A stretch of 64,000 nt of DNA from Beroe forskalii (Eukaryota; Ctenophora; Nuda; Beroida; Beroidae): contig WFMF01000565.1 of NCBI GenBank assembly GCA_011033025.1, positions 1-64,000 on the forward strand, in the 5' to 3' direction. The notes under the pieces are model-generated. The model was given only the letters and a program-made list of their open reading frames with translations. It was not told the origin of the DNA and ran no database searches. This document shows, piece by piece, positions 37,149-47,480 of this stretch (position 1 is its first letter; every line of letters begins with the position of its first letter). The translations under genes were made by a program, and so were the position numbers.

Positions 37149-37882
37149 GTGGCCCAAAAAACCACCGCCCCCATGGGGTAGGTTGGTAAACTTTTTTTTC
37201 TGGGCTCCCGGGACCCAGCACCAGCCCCCGAAACAGTAAATGAATTGTTATAAAAAATTTCCAGGTAAGCTGGAATTTTTGCAAAAATTGGGTGGATTAT
37301 GAGGAATCACGCGTATCATTACTCACACTTATCTCATTATCTTAACGAACTAAGGTGTCGTCCCCCATACATTATAACTTAAAACCCGCACGAACTTGTC
37401 GGCCCCAATACCTTACCTACCCGCAACGAACTAATTCGGCCCCACTTAAAAAACTCTCGAACTTCTCAACTCACCCTCGTACGCATGCTTCTCTCTAAAT
37501 ACCTGACTTTTTCTTCACACTGATCACTCTTATACCGGGAACTGTGACTGTGAACGCTGCCAGGCGTCTCTGCTTATCTTAAGCTGCAAAATAAGAAATT
37601 ATGAAATTGTAAATATAATTACAGTACCGTACTATATTATATTTATACTACTATTATAGTCTAAAAGCAGTGTAAACATGTCAAAACTTGTAATTAAAGT
37701 TACACGCTACTTATAAGTATAACAACTTGAAAATCATAAAACAGCACTTAATGAAATAATAATAACAGGCAAAAATAAGGTGCCGGAAAAAATAATAAGG
37801 AGTTCGATTTTCTGTAAGTGTAACGCAGCAAATCGCACGACTGCCTCCCCCGATCAAAAAGAACCAGCAGCAGGGCTCCACA
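37149..37882. other. Non-coding spacer
   Basis: Between the foldback element and dispersed-repeat copy 3. It is pyrimidine/AT-rich with overlapping 60-codon minus-strand frames at 37711-37933 that carry no recognisable motif. Confidence 0.4.
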
Positions 37883-39470
37883 TGTGATAACATAAGAAAG
37901 ACGAATGGTAGTGGGGGTAAGGGGGTTTATCACTTAAGTCGTAAAGTAGTATGGTTCATCTATAGCTGTATGCTCGTAGGGCTCAGGGGTTCTGACGTAA
38001 CAAAATTCGCTCACTATGCTATCCCTATGACGTATCAAAATAAACTCTATATATGGCGTATTCATTGCCCTCAGGAGCTCAGGGTCTATATTGTATCGTT
38101 ATGGTTAAATTCATTGTAATTGTAAAGCATGAGACTTAATAATCAGCAGGGTTGCGTTAAGGTTCGTGCCACGTGTCCTTTTAATGACCCGGGAATACAG
38201 ACTGTCGTGCGATTCGATACGTCACATTTCAACTCCCAATTTCAATAGAAGGTGCTGTGCTGCAGCTGTAAATTAAATTGTCATCATTTGTCAATATGAA
38301 TAACCAAAAGGAACAAAGAGAAACTCGGTTATAAAAAGTAGAAATGCCCGGGTGGCTTTTTGAGGTTGTTAGTTTGCAATTGCATGTTTTGAAGTTCTGA
38401 CAAAAATGAATATGAAAATAATGATCGCATCACATTCACAATATTCCTACAATAACTACAATAAAATAAAATGTGGATGCTTTTCGCCTTAGCGCCGGCA
38501 CCACTTAAATCACTATATAATCATAATGTCGCCCATACTCAACGTTCTACTGCGTGGTTTGCACCACGACTTCAATCATGGGGCGAAAAATCACAAAATC
38601 AATCATTGATTAATAACGAAAACGTGTGTATCCGTTACCATTACACTTATAATAACAACAAATATACGTACAAAAATACGTACATAAATACGTATTATTG
38701 ATTAAAGCTATCATGTTCCCTATTTAGTATTTGAAGTTCCGCCTAAGGCGGGACACTTATAAAACTATAGCATATCAATATGGACTGGACGGCTTTGACT
38801 ATAGTAAATACGGACTTATAACTTTATAAAATAGCACTATAAGAGCTCCACCATATAGCCGGTGGGACACTCTAAAGAACCCTACAAATACTTATAAAAT
38901 AGGACTACAAGAGCTCCACCTTATAGCCGGTGGGACACTCTTAAGAACCCTAGTACAAATACGTGGCCCTAACCTATTCCTAAGACGTGAATCAGCCACG
39001 TATCAACAAAACATTCAAACAGCCACCACCTACTGCGAATTACGCATTGTTAAAGTGCTGGGTCACGTGACTGACACAGCGCGTTACTCCGCAACGCACT
39101 GTTACCTTACTGCCCTGCGTTCTACCGCAGCTGTATTATGTGACGTATACTAAGGTGTATCGTGTTACCTAATGATGACGTTTTGTATGACAGTTTCCTA
39201 GGACCTATGCTGTTATCTGCAGCTGCAGCTTCTATACCTACTTATCTACCACTTCTATATCTATAAGAGTATAACTATAAGTGCCTATGATTTCCTAAAC
39301 CCTAAAAGACGCCCTATCTAGATTATATCTACCCTACGGCTTTAACAGACGCCCTATCTCTATTATACTTGCCCTAAAACCTAAAAGACGCCCTATATAT
39401 TACTCTATGATACTACCTTAACCTATAAGCCCTCTAATACACAGTACAGGGGGACCATGGGTCTCCCACA
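37883..39470. repeat. Dispersed repeat, copy 3 (truncated or solo unit)
   Basis: Matches copies 1 and 2 from 'gaatggtagtgggggtaag' (37903) to 'gggggaccatgggtctccca' (about 39446), then stops abruptly at 'caca', where the other copies continue for ~2.2 kb. The interval could be bounded by 'tg' (37883) and 'ca' (39470), as a solo LTR would be, but I find no matching flanking duplication. Three direct copies in 39 kb is notable. Confidence 0.75.
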
Positions 39471-39639
39471 ACCAAGAACAGGTCAGTTTTTTTCCGCCGA
39501 AGGATTCAATCACCACGGTTTTTGTAATCATTCTTTAACATCTTCAATACATCATTGTCGACTTTTATTTTTATTTGTTGACTTCTTTTTATGGAAATAT
39601 ACATTCTAACTTTCTAAAAACAGTTTATAAGACTAATAA

Positions 39640-40853
39640 GGGATCGTTCACATATTACGTAATCAGCCGAGGGGGGGAGGGGGTTTCCAAATGATTACGT
39701 TTGATAACGAGGGGGGAGGGGGGTTTGGCCAATGATTACGTAATCAAAATATCTAAATTTTCATGAAAATTTCAAGGATTTTTAAGAAAATTTCACAAAT
39801 TTTCATGAAAATTTCAAGAATTTTCATAAAAATTTGAAGAAATTTCATGAAAATTTTTATGAAAATTTAAAGGATTTTCGAATTTTTATGAATTTTTATG
39901 AAAATTTTTATGAAAATTTGAAGGATTTCCGAATTTTTATTACCAAAAATTAACCATTTGCAGAAAAAATGTCAAAATTTCATAAGTATGATTAAACATG
40001 ATCTACTCTAACTCAATATGGTTCAGAATGTATAGTGCTGCCCATATAGGAGGGATGTACTCCATTCATTGAACTCTTCCAAACCACTTCAGTGCCCCTT
40101 TGTATATAAGGTTTGCTGCTCTGTGCTTGATCAGAGGTTCGGAGGCCTTTCTTTCCCTAGAGCTCTAGAGTTGATGCCAGAGCAGGTCTTGGCGTACATC
40201 CGCAGCTCCATTATCCAGGAATCAATCTTTTTGATGAAGGTGTAGGAAGCTGCAGTTGTCTGTGAAGTTGCCAGACTCTGATCTGGCACTTAGAGGCTAG
40301 GGATGATCTGAATCTTGGGTTCTGTCGGCTTTGGTGGCAGATGAGCAGGACAGAGATACTGAACTTTGGTTCCATCGGTTTTGAAGGAGGTTGAGGTGGG
40401 ACCAAGACGTTGATTTCTGGCTCTTTAGTGGAACCGGGGGCCTCAGGTGTAGAGGAGGAGGAGGAGGATGATCTGTTGGAGGTAAAGGAGGATGATGAGC
40501 AGATGAGGATGAGTTGGAGGAAGAGAAAGAGGAGGAGGTGTCCATCTCATTGTCAGAGGAGTTGTCGTAGGCAAGATTTCCGTAGGAAAAACTAAAAGAA
40601 GCTTTGAATGTCATCTTCAGGTCGATGATGTTGATGATTGAATTCAAACACACGATACTGTTCTAATTTTTTGTCAGTTAATATAGTTTTTTGGTGACGT
40701 CAAAAAAACTGAGGGGGGGGGGTTTGGCCATGATTACGTAATATTTTCCGAAAAAGAGGGGGGGGGGTTTGGCCATGATTACGTTTGATTACGGAGGGGG
40801 GGAGGGGGGTAAAAAATGCCCAAAAATTGATTACGTAATATGTGAACGATCCC
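39640..40853. mobile_element. 1.2-kb inverted-repeat element (gggatcgttcacatattacg)
   Basis: The left end 'gggatcgttcacatattacg' followed by 'taatca' and a G-run is mirrored by the right end (finishing 'gaacgatccc' at 40853). The subterminal DNA on both sides has matching 'gggggg..tttggcc.atgattacg' words. The inside has a block of 'aaaatttcatgaa' repeats (39760-39960) and a minus-strand open frame. Short relatives lie at 51878-52060 and, partly, at about 57205-57270. It is probably a non-autonomous DNA transposon; the target duplication is unclear. Confidence 0.85.
40297..40653 (-). CDS. Hypothetical serine/proline-rich ORF inside the 1.2-kb element
   Basis: A 118-codon frame with an inner Met at about codon 14 ('MTFKASFSFSYGNLAYDN'), then a serine run, proline-rich segments, and a stop at 40297. 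An overlapping frame (40211-40405) continues with similar composition, so a frameshift is possible. It may be an accessory or decayed protein of the element, or host DNA carried inside it. No family is recognised and the composition is low-complexity. Confidence 0.25.
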   Translation of the reverse strand: MCLNSIINIIDLKMTFKASFSFSYGNLAYDNSSDNEMDTSSSFSSSNSSSSAHHPPLPPTDHPPPPPLHLRPPVPLKSQKSTSWSHLNLLQNRWNQSSVSLSCSSATKADRTQDSDHP

Positions 40854-41757
40854 ATATGTTGATTTTCAGACATAGGAGCTCCAGTTGAACAGTTGAAGTG
40901 TGTGATGTTATCTGAACAGTTGCCACTTGTCATGTACATGTGTTTGTTGCAACTCTGAAAGGTTTCGGTATTTGGTTATTCTATATTTCATTCCATACTC
41001 AGATAACAGATGACTTGAGACTTCCAAACCTCAGTTAAGCAACCTATTAGTATAGTTAGCAAACTATAAATCAATCTCAATTTTTGAACAAATATAAACT
41101 TCTGTTTAAGTTTCAATTATTGTTACCAAATAAGACCTATTGGATTAAAAATACCATGAAGCAATACTCAGGAATACAATAGTCCAATAGTGAAATAAAG
41201 ATGCTATGTTTATACAGGATGCATCTCTCACCTGAATCAACCATATCTGAGAAAATGGTAAGTTCTATTACCTTTGCTTATTTTGACCCTGTTGTTAAGC
41301 AAGTGTGGGTGTAAGACCCCTAAAGCTATAATGGAAATAACAACCAAACTATTATCTTTTGTAGGGTGTCTCTATTTAAGTATTAAATCTAAGTAGTATT
41401 TACATAGTTACACCACAATGATTCTCACTTAAGCAAGTTATTATGAGTGAGGTGTTGGCCCACCTATCACCCATGAGTGATGAGGTATCAAGTGTAACCA
41501 ACAAAGCAACAGTTAGAAGTGCACTCTCAAACGAACCCTTGGAAGTGTCTATTAGTCTTTAGTGGTTCAGATCTGTCTGAGCGGTGGCTCAGGTGTTTCA
41601 AACTGGATAGACCTTTCAATGGTCTAGTTGCATTCAGTGAATAGCATAGTTGAGCAGTTGAGGTCAGATCTTTGTCTATAAGCATATAGGACATCAACAG
41701 ACCTGATTGAATATCAGAAGGTCTATAACAGGCCCATCTTGAAGTGCCTAGTCATAT
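40854..41757. other. Non-coding stretch before the 4.2-kb element
   Basis: No gene is recognised. From about 41520 it shares loose words ('acagacct', 'gaggtc', 'tgtctat') with the tandem repeat at 46012-46320. This region and that one were one repeat field before the 4.2-kb insertion. Confidence 0.45.
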
Positions 41758-41776
41758 GACAGACCGGCTAAAAAAT

Positions 41777-42240
41777 GGGTGGACTTAACTCCGCCGCGGA
41801 CCCGCTGCGGACCCGGTGGACCCGCTGCGGGTCCGCCGCGGACTCCACTAAAGTCCACCATAAAATTTTTTTGGTGGACTTTGGTGGACCCGCAGCGGAC
41901 TTTTCGAAACTCCGCCGCGGAGTGGTGGACAGTCCACCGAAAAAGTCCACCAAAAAAGTCCACCGTGGACTAAATTAATTGTGGAGGTAAGTCCGCCGCG
42001 GAGTCAGTGGACTCCACCGGCGGAGTCCACTGGCGGAGTCGAGTCCACTGGCGGACTCCACCAGTGGAGTCCACTGGTGGACTCGAACCACCAGTGGACT
42101 CAACTCCGCCAGTGGACTCGAATCTGCCAGTGGACTCGACTTCGCCAGTTGACTCCGCCGGTGGAGTCCACCAGTAAACTCCACTGGTGGAATCATATCC
42201 GCCAGTGGACTCCGCCAGTGGACTCCGCCATTAGGGCTGT
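41777..42240. repeat. Left arm minisatellite (gtggactccgcc)
   Basis: Tandem 12-18-bp units on the theme 'agtccaccggcggagtccac', partly self-complementary. They read on either strand as long Trp/Ser/Pro frames, which are not genes. The same units appear inverted at 45490-45990. Confidence 0.9.
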
Positions 42241-43049
42241 ATGGTTTTTGGAAAGGAGTGCCATGTGTACACATAGCTTTCTCCGATTCGGTCGATATTT
42301 CAAAGGGACCATCCATAAAGGGCGTCGCAATGAGCGGGGAGGGGTGAGTAGACCCTCTCAGATATGATCGATATTTCAAAATCAACTTGGGGGCCATCCA
42401 TAAAGGACGTCCGCAAAATTTTGGCCATTTCAGACCCCTCCCTCCCCCTTGTCCGCAAGCGTCCGCAATCCAGAAACCCCTAATTTCAATGCTTTTTCCA
42501 GCTGGAATTGGAAAAAGGGTGTGTCCGGTGCGAACGTGAAATTAAGGATTTGACCAAAAATAAACATGTCACACCTCTTTTTAAGACAAATGGGGGATAA
42601 TTAGATTACCACCAAAAAGTTGATATTAGCCCAAATCTGAGAGGGTCCTGGGGGATTCTGGCCAATACGTCTCCCATGTAAACGAGAGCCTTCATTTTCC
42701 ATGACAATATGACGTCACTCAGAAAAATATAATCAAGCGCATCTAGCGCTTTGAAGGTTATGGTCGGGATTAGGGTCAGGATTTGTTAGGTTTAGGGTCA
42801 GGATTAAGGTAAGGGTTTTGGTAAGAGTCTCGGTAAGGTTTAGGATAGAGAAAAATTGACCTTCGGATCTGTGACGTCACTCAGCCCCGTTTACCTTATC
42901 GGACATAATTATCACGGACATTAAATTCACGCTGAGCACCTCAGCGTGAATATTAATGTCCGTTAAAATTTTGTCCGTGATACTAATGTCCGTAATATTC
43001 AGCCTTCAGGTCCGTGAAAATTAAGTCCGGCATTTCGTCCTAAAATTTG

Positions 43050-43145
43050 GTAATCCGACGGAAGTTCGAACGACGGAAGTTCGAACAATTCGAACTTCCG
43101 TCGTTTCGAACTTCCGTCATGTTTGGCGACGGAAGTTCGAACTAT
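43050..43145. repeat. Palindromic 'cgacggaagttcgaac' cluster, left
   Basis: Alternating 'cgacggaagttcgaac' and its reverse complement, able to form hairpins. A second cluster is at 43755-43875. They bracket the 43150-43750 segment. Confidence 0.85.
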
Positions 43146-43336
43146 AGACTTGCTTTTCCTGCCTTTACTTATAGAGATCTGTTTAAGCGCTAGTGTTAGC
43201 CATAGTACCATTGTTTCACATATGATATCCGGGGGTAGCCGTGGATCAGATGATGGTCCCAGTGGGACGTTACATCATGCGAGTACCTTCTCGAGTAGCT
43301 TCTGATTCCAATCATTGTGCTGATCAGGTGATGTAA

Positions 43337-43573
43337 ATGATCCTGATTGTGTGTACATGGCAACATACGAGATGTCTACTCGCATATCGCACTGAAAGGG
43401 AAATTGCGATTGTGATATCAGCTATCGTCATTACGCAATGGGACCCCCATAATGTTTTCCTGTTCATCTCCCCCAATTCCAGTTCATCTCCCCCTGCAAA
43501 GCTAGTTGTTGGGCTCATTCGTGGACGCCAGAACCTCCCATACCACTCCTTCCGCTACACTCTCAACAAGTAG
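43337..43573 (+). CDS. Hypothetical short ORF between palindromic clusters
   Basis: 78 codons. The C-terminal half ('AKLVVGLIRGRQNLPYHSFRYTLNK') looks protein-like rather than repeat-like, and its end loosely resembles that of the 56499-56687 frame ('ADVVRGRFQLNTVFHVVLTK'). A stop codon lies directly before the ATG. It may be the last exon of something captured, or chance. It is not recognised. Confidence 0.2.
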   Translation: MILIVCTWQHTRCLLAYRTEREIAIVISAIVITQWDPHNVFLFISPNSSSSPPAKLVVGLIRGRQNLPYHSFRYTLNK

Positions 43574-43754
43574 AAAGGCGACGTGTGCTAGTATCGGCGA
43601 ATGGACAAACCCTACAAAGGCAAGCTCAACGTCTCCCACGAAACCAACGTCACCGACAGCTTTCTCTTGTAAAGCTTTAGCTAAAGGTAAAAGCTGATGA
43701 GCTTTCCTTGATAAAGCAGTAGCTATAAGTAAAACCTAAATGTATAAGGAGCAA

Positions 43755-43875
43755 TGAGCAATTCGAACTTCCGTCGTTCGAACTTCTGTCATGTTTGGCG
43801 ACGGAAGTCAGAACTGCTCATTTTGTTCGAACTTCCGTCGTTTCTGACTTCCGTCGTTCGAACTTCCGTCGTACA
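43755..43875. repeat. Palindromic 'cgacggaagttcgaac' cluster, right
   Basis: The same unit as at 43050-43145, in both orientations. The two clusters act as inverted repeats about 600 bp apart and may be the ends of a small element. Confidence 0.85.
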
Positions 43876-44222
43876 ATCCTAAAATTTATAGGGTAGAGAC
43901 GCACAATTTCTGACCTCCTCTCTTGAAATGCACAAATAATAGAATTTGTAAGGAAATTATGCTTCTTTTTTTTTGTTGAAAACCCACGGTGGGGTACCCA
44001 TAAGGGTTTTGAAACAATATAATATATATTTACAGTATTCATATCAATAAAAACCACATGCACAAAGAGATGCCAATTAAGGCAAGTGTCCTCAGCACGA
44101 GTGGCCGGATTGCCATGCTGTTACGCCACACATAATACCCAAAAACAACTCTCAAAACATATAAATACACAAAATGCAGACACTTAGAGTTTTGAGAAGG
44201 CACATGTGAGGTATGTGTTCAT

Positions 44223-45170
44223 TCAGCGCGGATTAGGACGCAAACTACGCGCAGGTGTTGAAGTCCGGCCTGGTGGTGCAATCCCCGGGATGACCGATGA
44301 CGAGGCAGACCTCATGGCAGATGATGATGAGGAAGAGTTGGTTGACAGTTTGGAGGGTTCCTGGTCCTTCGTCCTGCTGCAGACAGCACCGTTCCTGATG
44401 AAGTAATACTGTCGAGGATCACTGCTCATTTTCTCCTTGATCTGCGCTACAAGATTCTTCCTCTCTTGTCTCTCTTCACGGCTCCTGTCGGGGGCGACGT
44501 ACACCTTCCTGAAACGCGTCGACTCTCGCAACACCTTACCATTCCTCAATACTGTAGCCGCTGCCTCAATGCTGCCGAGAATCACCTTAACGGGTCGCTC
44601 TGCTCCTTCCTTCACCGTTCCGACACGGTAGCAGTCTCTGACAGAGGGATTCGAAGTCGAACAGCTCACACTCATCAAGTCTGCTACCTTGACCCCGAGG
44701 TGTTCATCAGGGCCTTCTCCGAGTCCAAACACCATCACTGTTCGCTTCTTGGCATCCTCCATTTTAGCAGACTTAACAGCAGCCTTTACTTGAGTTGACG
44801 TCAATCTCCCCTCACATCCCTGCTTTACAGCGTCACTGAAACTCCGGATTTCAGTCTCCACAGTTTTCTGCACCACCTCTACCTGCTCTGTTTTACTCTT
44901 CAGTAGTTCGTCCTGGAGGTTCAGCAACGTCTTCTGGTTTCCAATCTGTTCCTGATTCAGCTTCTCAACACAAATAGCAGCTGATCGCAACATTTCCTTG
45001 CTCTTTCCTAGGACACTCACAGCTGATAGAACAAGATTGGTAAGAGCCGTCTTGTCACATTTCATCACCGAAGCCTTGTTGACACCAGTCCAGTTGACTC
45101 CGAAAACAGCACCGAAAACGGAATCCATGTCCTTTTCCACGCTGTATAGTTTTTCCAAAGAAAAGTCCAT
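44223..45170 (-). CDS. Intact ORF1-like protein (coiled coil + RRM-like, retrotransposon ORF1p type)
   Basis: 315 residues, uninterrupted, with the start at 45170. The layout is an N-terminal region; a predicted coiled coil at about 65-115; 'FSDAVKQ' at 111-117; an RRM-like domain at about 142-225 ('RTVMVFGLGEG', 'RPVKVILGS', 'FRKVYVAPD'); a basic C-terminal domain at about 226-262 ('DRSREERQERKNLVAQIKEK', 'YYFIRNGAVC'); and a Ser-rich tail ending in RPNPR. This arrangement is typical of the first protein of L1/CR1-like non-LTR retrotransposons, which binds RNA as a trimer. No endonuclease or reverse-transcriptase frame lies downstream. The gene sits in the middle of an inverted-repeat DNA element, so it may be transposon cargo or a domesticated stand-alone copy. 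A decayed relative is at 18086-18975. Confidence 0.7.
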   Translation of the reverse strand: MDFSLEKLYSVEKDMDSVFGAVFGVNWTGVNKASVMKCDKTALTNLVLSAVSVLGKSKEMLRSAAICVEKLNQEQIGNQKTLLNLQDELLKSKTEQVEVVQKTVETEIRSFSDAVKQGCEGRLTSTQVKAAVKSAKMEDAKKRTVMVFGLGEGPDEHLGVKVADLMSVSCSTSNPSVRDCYRVGTVKEGAERPVKVILGSIEAAATVLRNGKVLRESTRFRKVYVAPDRSREERQERKNLVAQIKEKMSSDPRQYYFIRNGAVCSRTKDQEPSKLSTNSSSSSSAMRSASSSVIPGIAPPGRTSTPARSLRPNPR

Positions 45171-45489
45171 ATTGTAGCACCATGAAATTGTACACAGCTG
45201 TGTACAAAAGGTAAAGGTTGTAGCTGAGTGCGAACAAGTTGCAGTTTGCTGATAAGAGAGCTGCTAATTTAACACGCACAATAAAACTGATAAGTAGCAA
45301 TGCTTAGTTGAAGTGGCTGGATCGAGCGTGAATACTAATGTCCGTGAAGTTTTATGTCCGTGATAATTATGTCCGATAAGGTATATCGGACATAATGCGG
45401 ACGTCCGCAATTCATGGAAATTTTGAGCGATTTGACGGCTATTTCACCAGAAAATCATGGAATTTCGGGCCAAAAATGTTATCCGCAAG

Positions 45490-45995
45490 AGGACTCCGCT
45501 GGTGGAGTTGGACTCCACCTGTGGACTCCACTTGTGGACTCCGCTGGTGGACTCCACCTGTGGACTCCGCTGGTGGACTCCACCTGTGGACTCCGCTGGT
45601 GGAATCCACCTGTGGACTCCGCTGGTGGAATCCACCTGTGGACTCCGCTGGTGGACTCCACCTGTGGACTCCACCGGTGGACCAAAGTCCGCTGGTGGAG
45701 TCCACCTGGGGAGTCTACCGGTGGACAAAAACTCCGCGGTGGACTCCAATCCACGGCGGACTTTTTTCACTGGTGGACTTTTTTGGTGGACTTTTTCGGT
45801 CGACTGTCCACCAGTGCGCGGCGGAGCCCGAGCGGACCCGCAGCGGACCCACCACTCCGCGGCGGAGTTTTGAAAAGTCCGCTGCGGATCCACCAAAGTC
45901 CACCAAAACATTTTTATGGTGGACTTTAGTGGAGTCCGCGGCGGACCCGCAGCGGGTCCACCGGGTCCGCAGCGGGTCCGCGGCGGAGTTAAGTC
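45490..45995. repeat. Right arm minisatellite (gtggactccgctg)
   Basis: Very regular 24-27-bp units ('actccgctggtggactccac', 'ctgtgg') up to about 45690. Then come larger palindromic words with 'cgcagcggaccc', which mirror 41777-41930. The array is younger and more uniform than the left arm. Confidence 0.92.
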
Positions 45996-46011
45996 CACTC
46001 ATTTTTTAGCC

Positions 46012-46330
46012 GACAGACCTATTGAGGACTGGGACCATTCACTCTTATAGACCCTTTTGAGGTGTCAGTCATGTATGTGACAGAGTGATCATATGACAGA
46101 GTGACAGACCTACTGAGGTCGGCTCTTATGAAAGACCCTTTTGAGGTGTCTAGTTATGTGACAGAGTGACAGACCTTTTGAGGACGACTCTGTAAGACCC
46201 CTTAATGGTGTCTAGCAATGGTCAGAGTGACAGACCTATTGAGGTCGACTCTGTAAGACCCCTTTGAGGTCTTTAGAGCTTTAGCAATGTGACAGACCAG
46301 CAGACCTATTGAGGTCTTGAAGTGTTCATT
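46012..46330. repeat. ~63-bp tandem repeat (gacagacctattgaggtcg)
   Basis: Five loose units with 'gtgacagacct.ttgagg' and 'ctctgtaagacccctttgagg'. The 4.2-kb element inserted into this array, so its 8-bp target duplication lies within one unit. Confidence 0.8.
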
Positions 46331-47099
46331 CAATTCGTCAGAATACAGGCAAGATTGAATGCCATGACTTGAGGAGTAATTTCTTTATATATAATTGAAT
46401 TGAATTGAATTATACTGAATGGCACACCAGAAGCCAATGTTCTGTCAGTCATGCTTAGAAAATGGATCCAAGAGACATCATGGTTGTTCATGGACAATGG
46501 AAGTCCAATCACCATCGCAAGTGTAACCATGAGACCACCATGTACAAACAACCATCTGAGTTGAACATTCCATTGAAATGCCTATGTAGGTATAGACTAC
46601 AACAGGCCAGAAGATCTCTGCCATGTTTTGGACAGGAGATTCAGGAGTATTATATTGCTAATTGAGCTTACTAGTAACTTAATAATAAATATCAAATTCA
46701 TCAGCTCAGAAATTTTGAAATTTAGTAAAGAGAAAAAGTTTTGCAATCAGTTGGATCGGAAGAGTCAGTTGGATCAAGACACTGCCATAACCAATGACAT
46801 GATCTCTTAGAATAAACTCTGAATGGCAGGGTTTCTATCATCCACTCATGTTGTCGGATGAAAACAGGGAATTCAAGTGAAAATTGATTTTAAAATAGGT
46901 ACCCACATACCGTAACTCTGTAATATGCATTACAGAGTTACATCAATCCACTGTATTGGCGGCTGTACAGCTGCCAATGCAGTGGATTGATTGGTCCCTG
47001 TGGGTCCTAAGACTCCCACTAATCTTGAATAAATCTAGTGACCATTCTTATAATGGTAGAGTGAATGGGAATTGGGAAGTATACCCTGCAGTCATGGAA
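46331..47099. other. Non-coding stretch
   Basis: No gene is recognised. It includes an inverted pair around 46910-46990 ('taactctgtaatatgcattacagagtta' type palindrome and 'atcaatccactgtattgg' against 'caatgcagtggattgat'), a small hairpin element of about 80 bp. Confidence 0.45.
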
Positions 47100-47480
47100 A
47101 GGATAATTTAAGCGTCCCAGGGAAAGGTTCTCACCTCATTTCTATAAGTTGAAAAGCTGCATATAGAGCTTCCCTGCTTCTGAGAGGGAAAGTTTCTTAC
47201 TCAAGTCAGTCCTAATTCTGACCAAGCAGCATAGCGCCTCCTTGCTTCCGAGAGGGAGAGTTATAAATCAGTTATGAAAGTATAAACTGATCAAGCAACA
47301 TGAAACCTCCCTGCTTCTAAAAAGAAAGGTTTATAATTCAGTTCTATAAACTGACCAAGCAGCATATGGAGCCTCTGCTCCCGAGAGGGTTACTATCTAA
47401 CTCAGTTCTAAAAAACTGATCAAACAACATACAGCCTCCCTGATATGACAAGAAGGAAGGTTTTCAATTTATCAAGCAGC
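47100..47480. repeat. ~68-bp tandem repeat
   Basis: Five diverged units carrying 'ctgaccaagcagcat', 'cctccctgcttc' and 'gagagggaaagtt', followed by 'ctcagttct'. No coding meaning is seen. Confidence 0.75.

Larger units (their letters stand above)
42892..45383. mobile_element. Inner inverted-repeat unit around the ORF1-like gene
   Basis: 28 bases at 42892-42919 ('taccttatcggacataatt' onward) are exactly mirrored at 45356-45383. Next to them on both sides is 'gcgtgaata(t/c)taatgtccgt'. This makes a ~2.5-kb unit nested in the 4.2-kb element, and it directly encloses the gene. It could be a second transposon inserted in the first, or the functional core of the larger one. Confidence 0.7.
41766..46011. 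mobile_element. 4.2-kb element with 8-bp target duplication and minisatellite-filled inverted ends
   Basis: The ends are 'ggctaaaaaatg' at 41766 and 'cattttttagcc' ending at 46011. They are flanked by the same 8 bases, 'gacagacc' (41758-41765 and 46012-46019), as expected for transposition with an 8-bp staggered cut (hAT, P and Foldback/TU types). Both arms (41766-42240; 45490-46011) are arrays of 'gtggactccgccg/gtggactccac' units in opposite orientation. Inside lie a subrepeat 'gggccatccataaagg' (42300-42420, related to 57640-57800), an inner inverted pair (42892-42919 and 45356-45383) and the ORF1-like gene at 44223-45170. No transposase is seen. Confidence 0.85.

Noticed and set aside
34523..37174. 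Recurrent 65-104-codon frames (LRKVVE..SWAQ)
   Set aside because: They repeat with the 171-bp satellite and end at chance stops; the period is not kept in frame across units.
37883..39470. Solo LTR interpretation of dispersed-repeat copy 3
   Set aside because: The TG...CA ends are present, but no matching target duplication, primer-binding site or internal region was found, so it is kept only as a possibility.
45395..46009. 204- and 184-codon Trp/Ser/Pro frames on both strands
   Set aside because: They are produced by the gtggactcc minisatellite of the 4.2-kb element; overlapping frames on both strands rule out a real protein.
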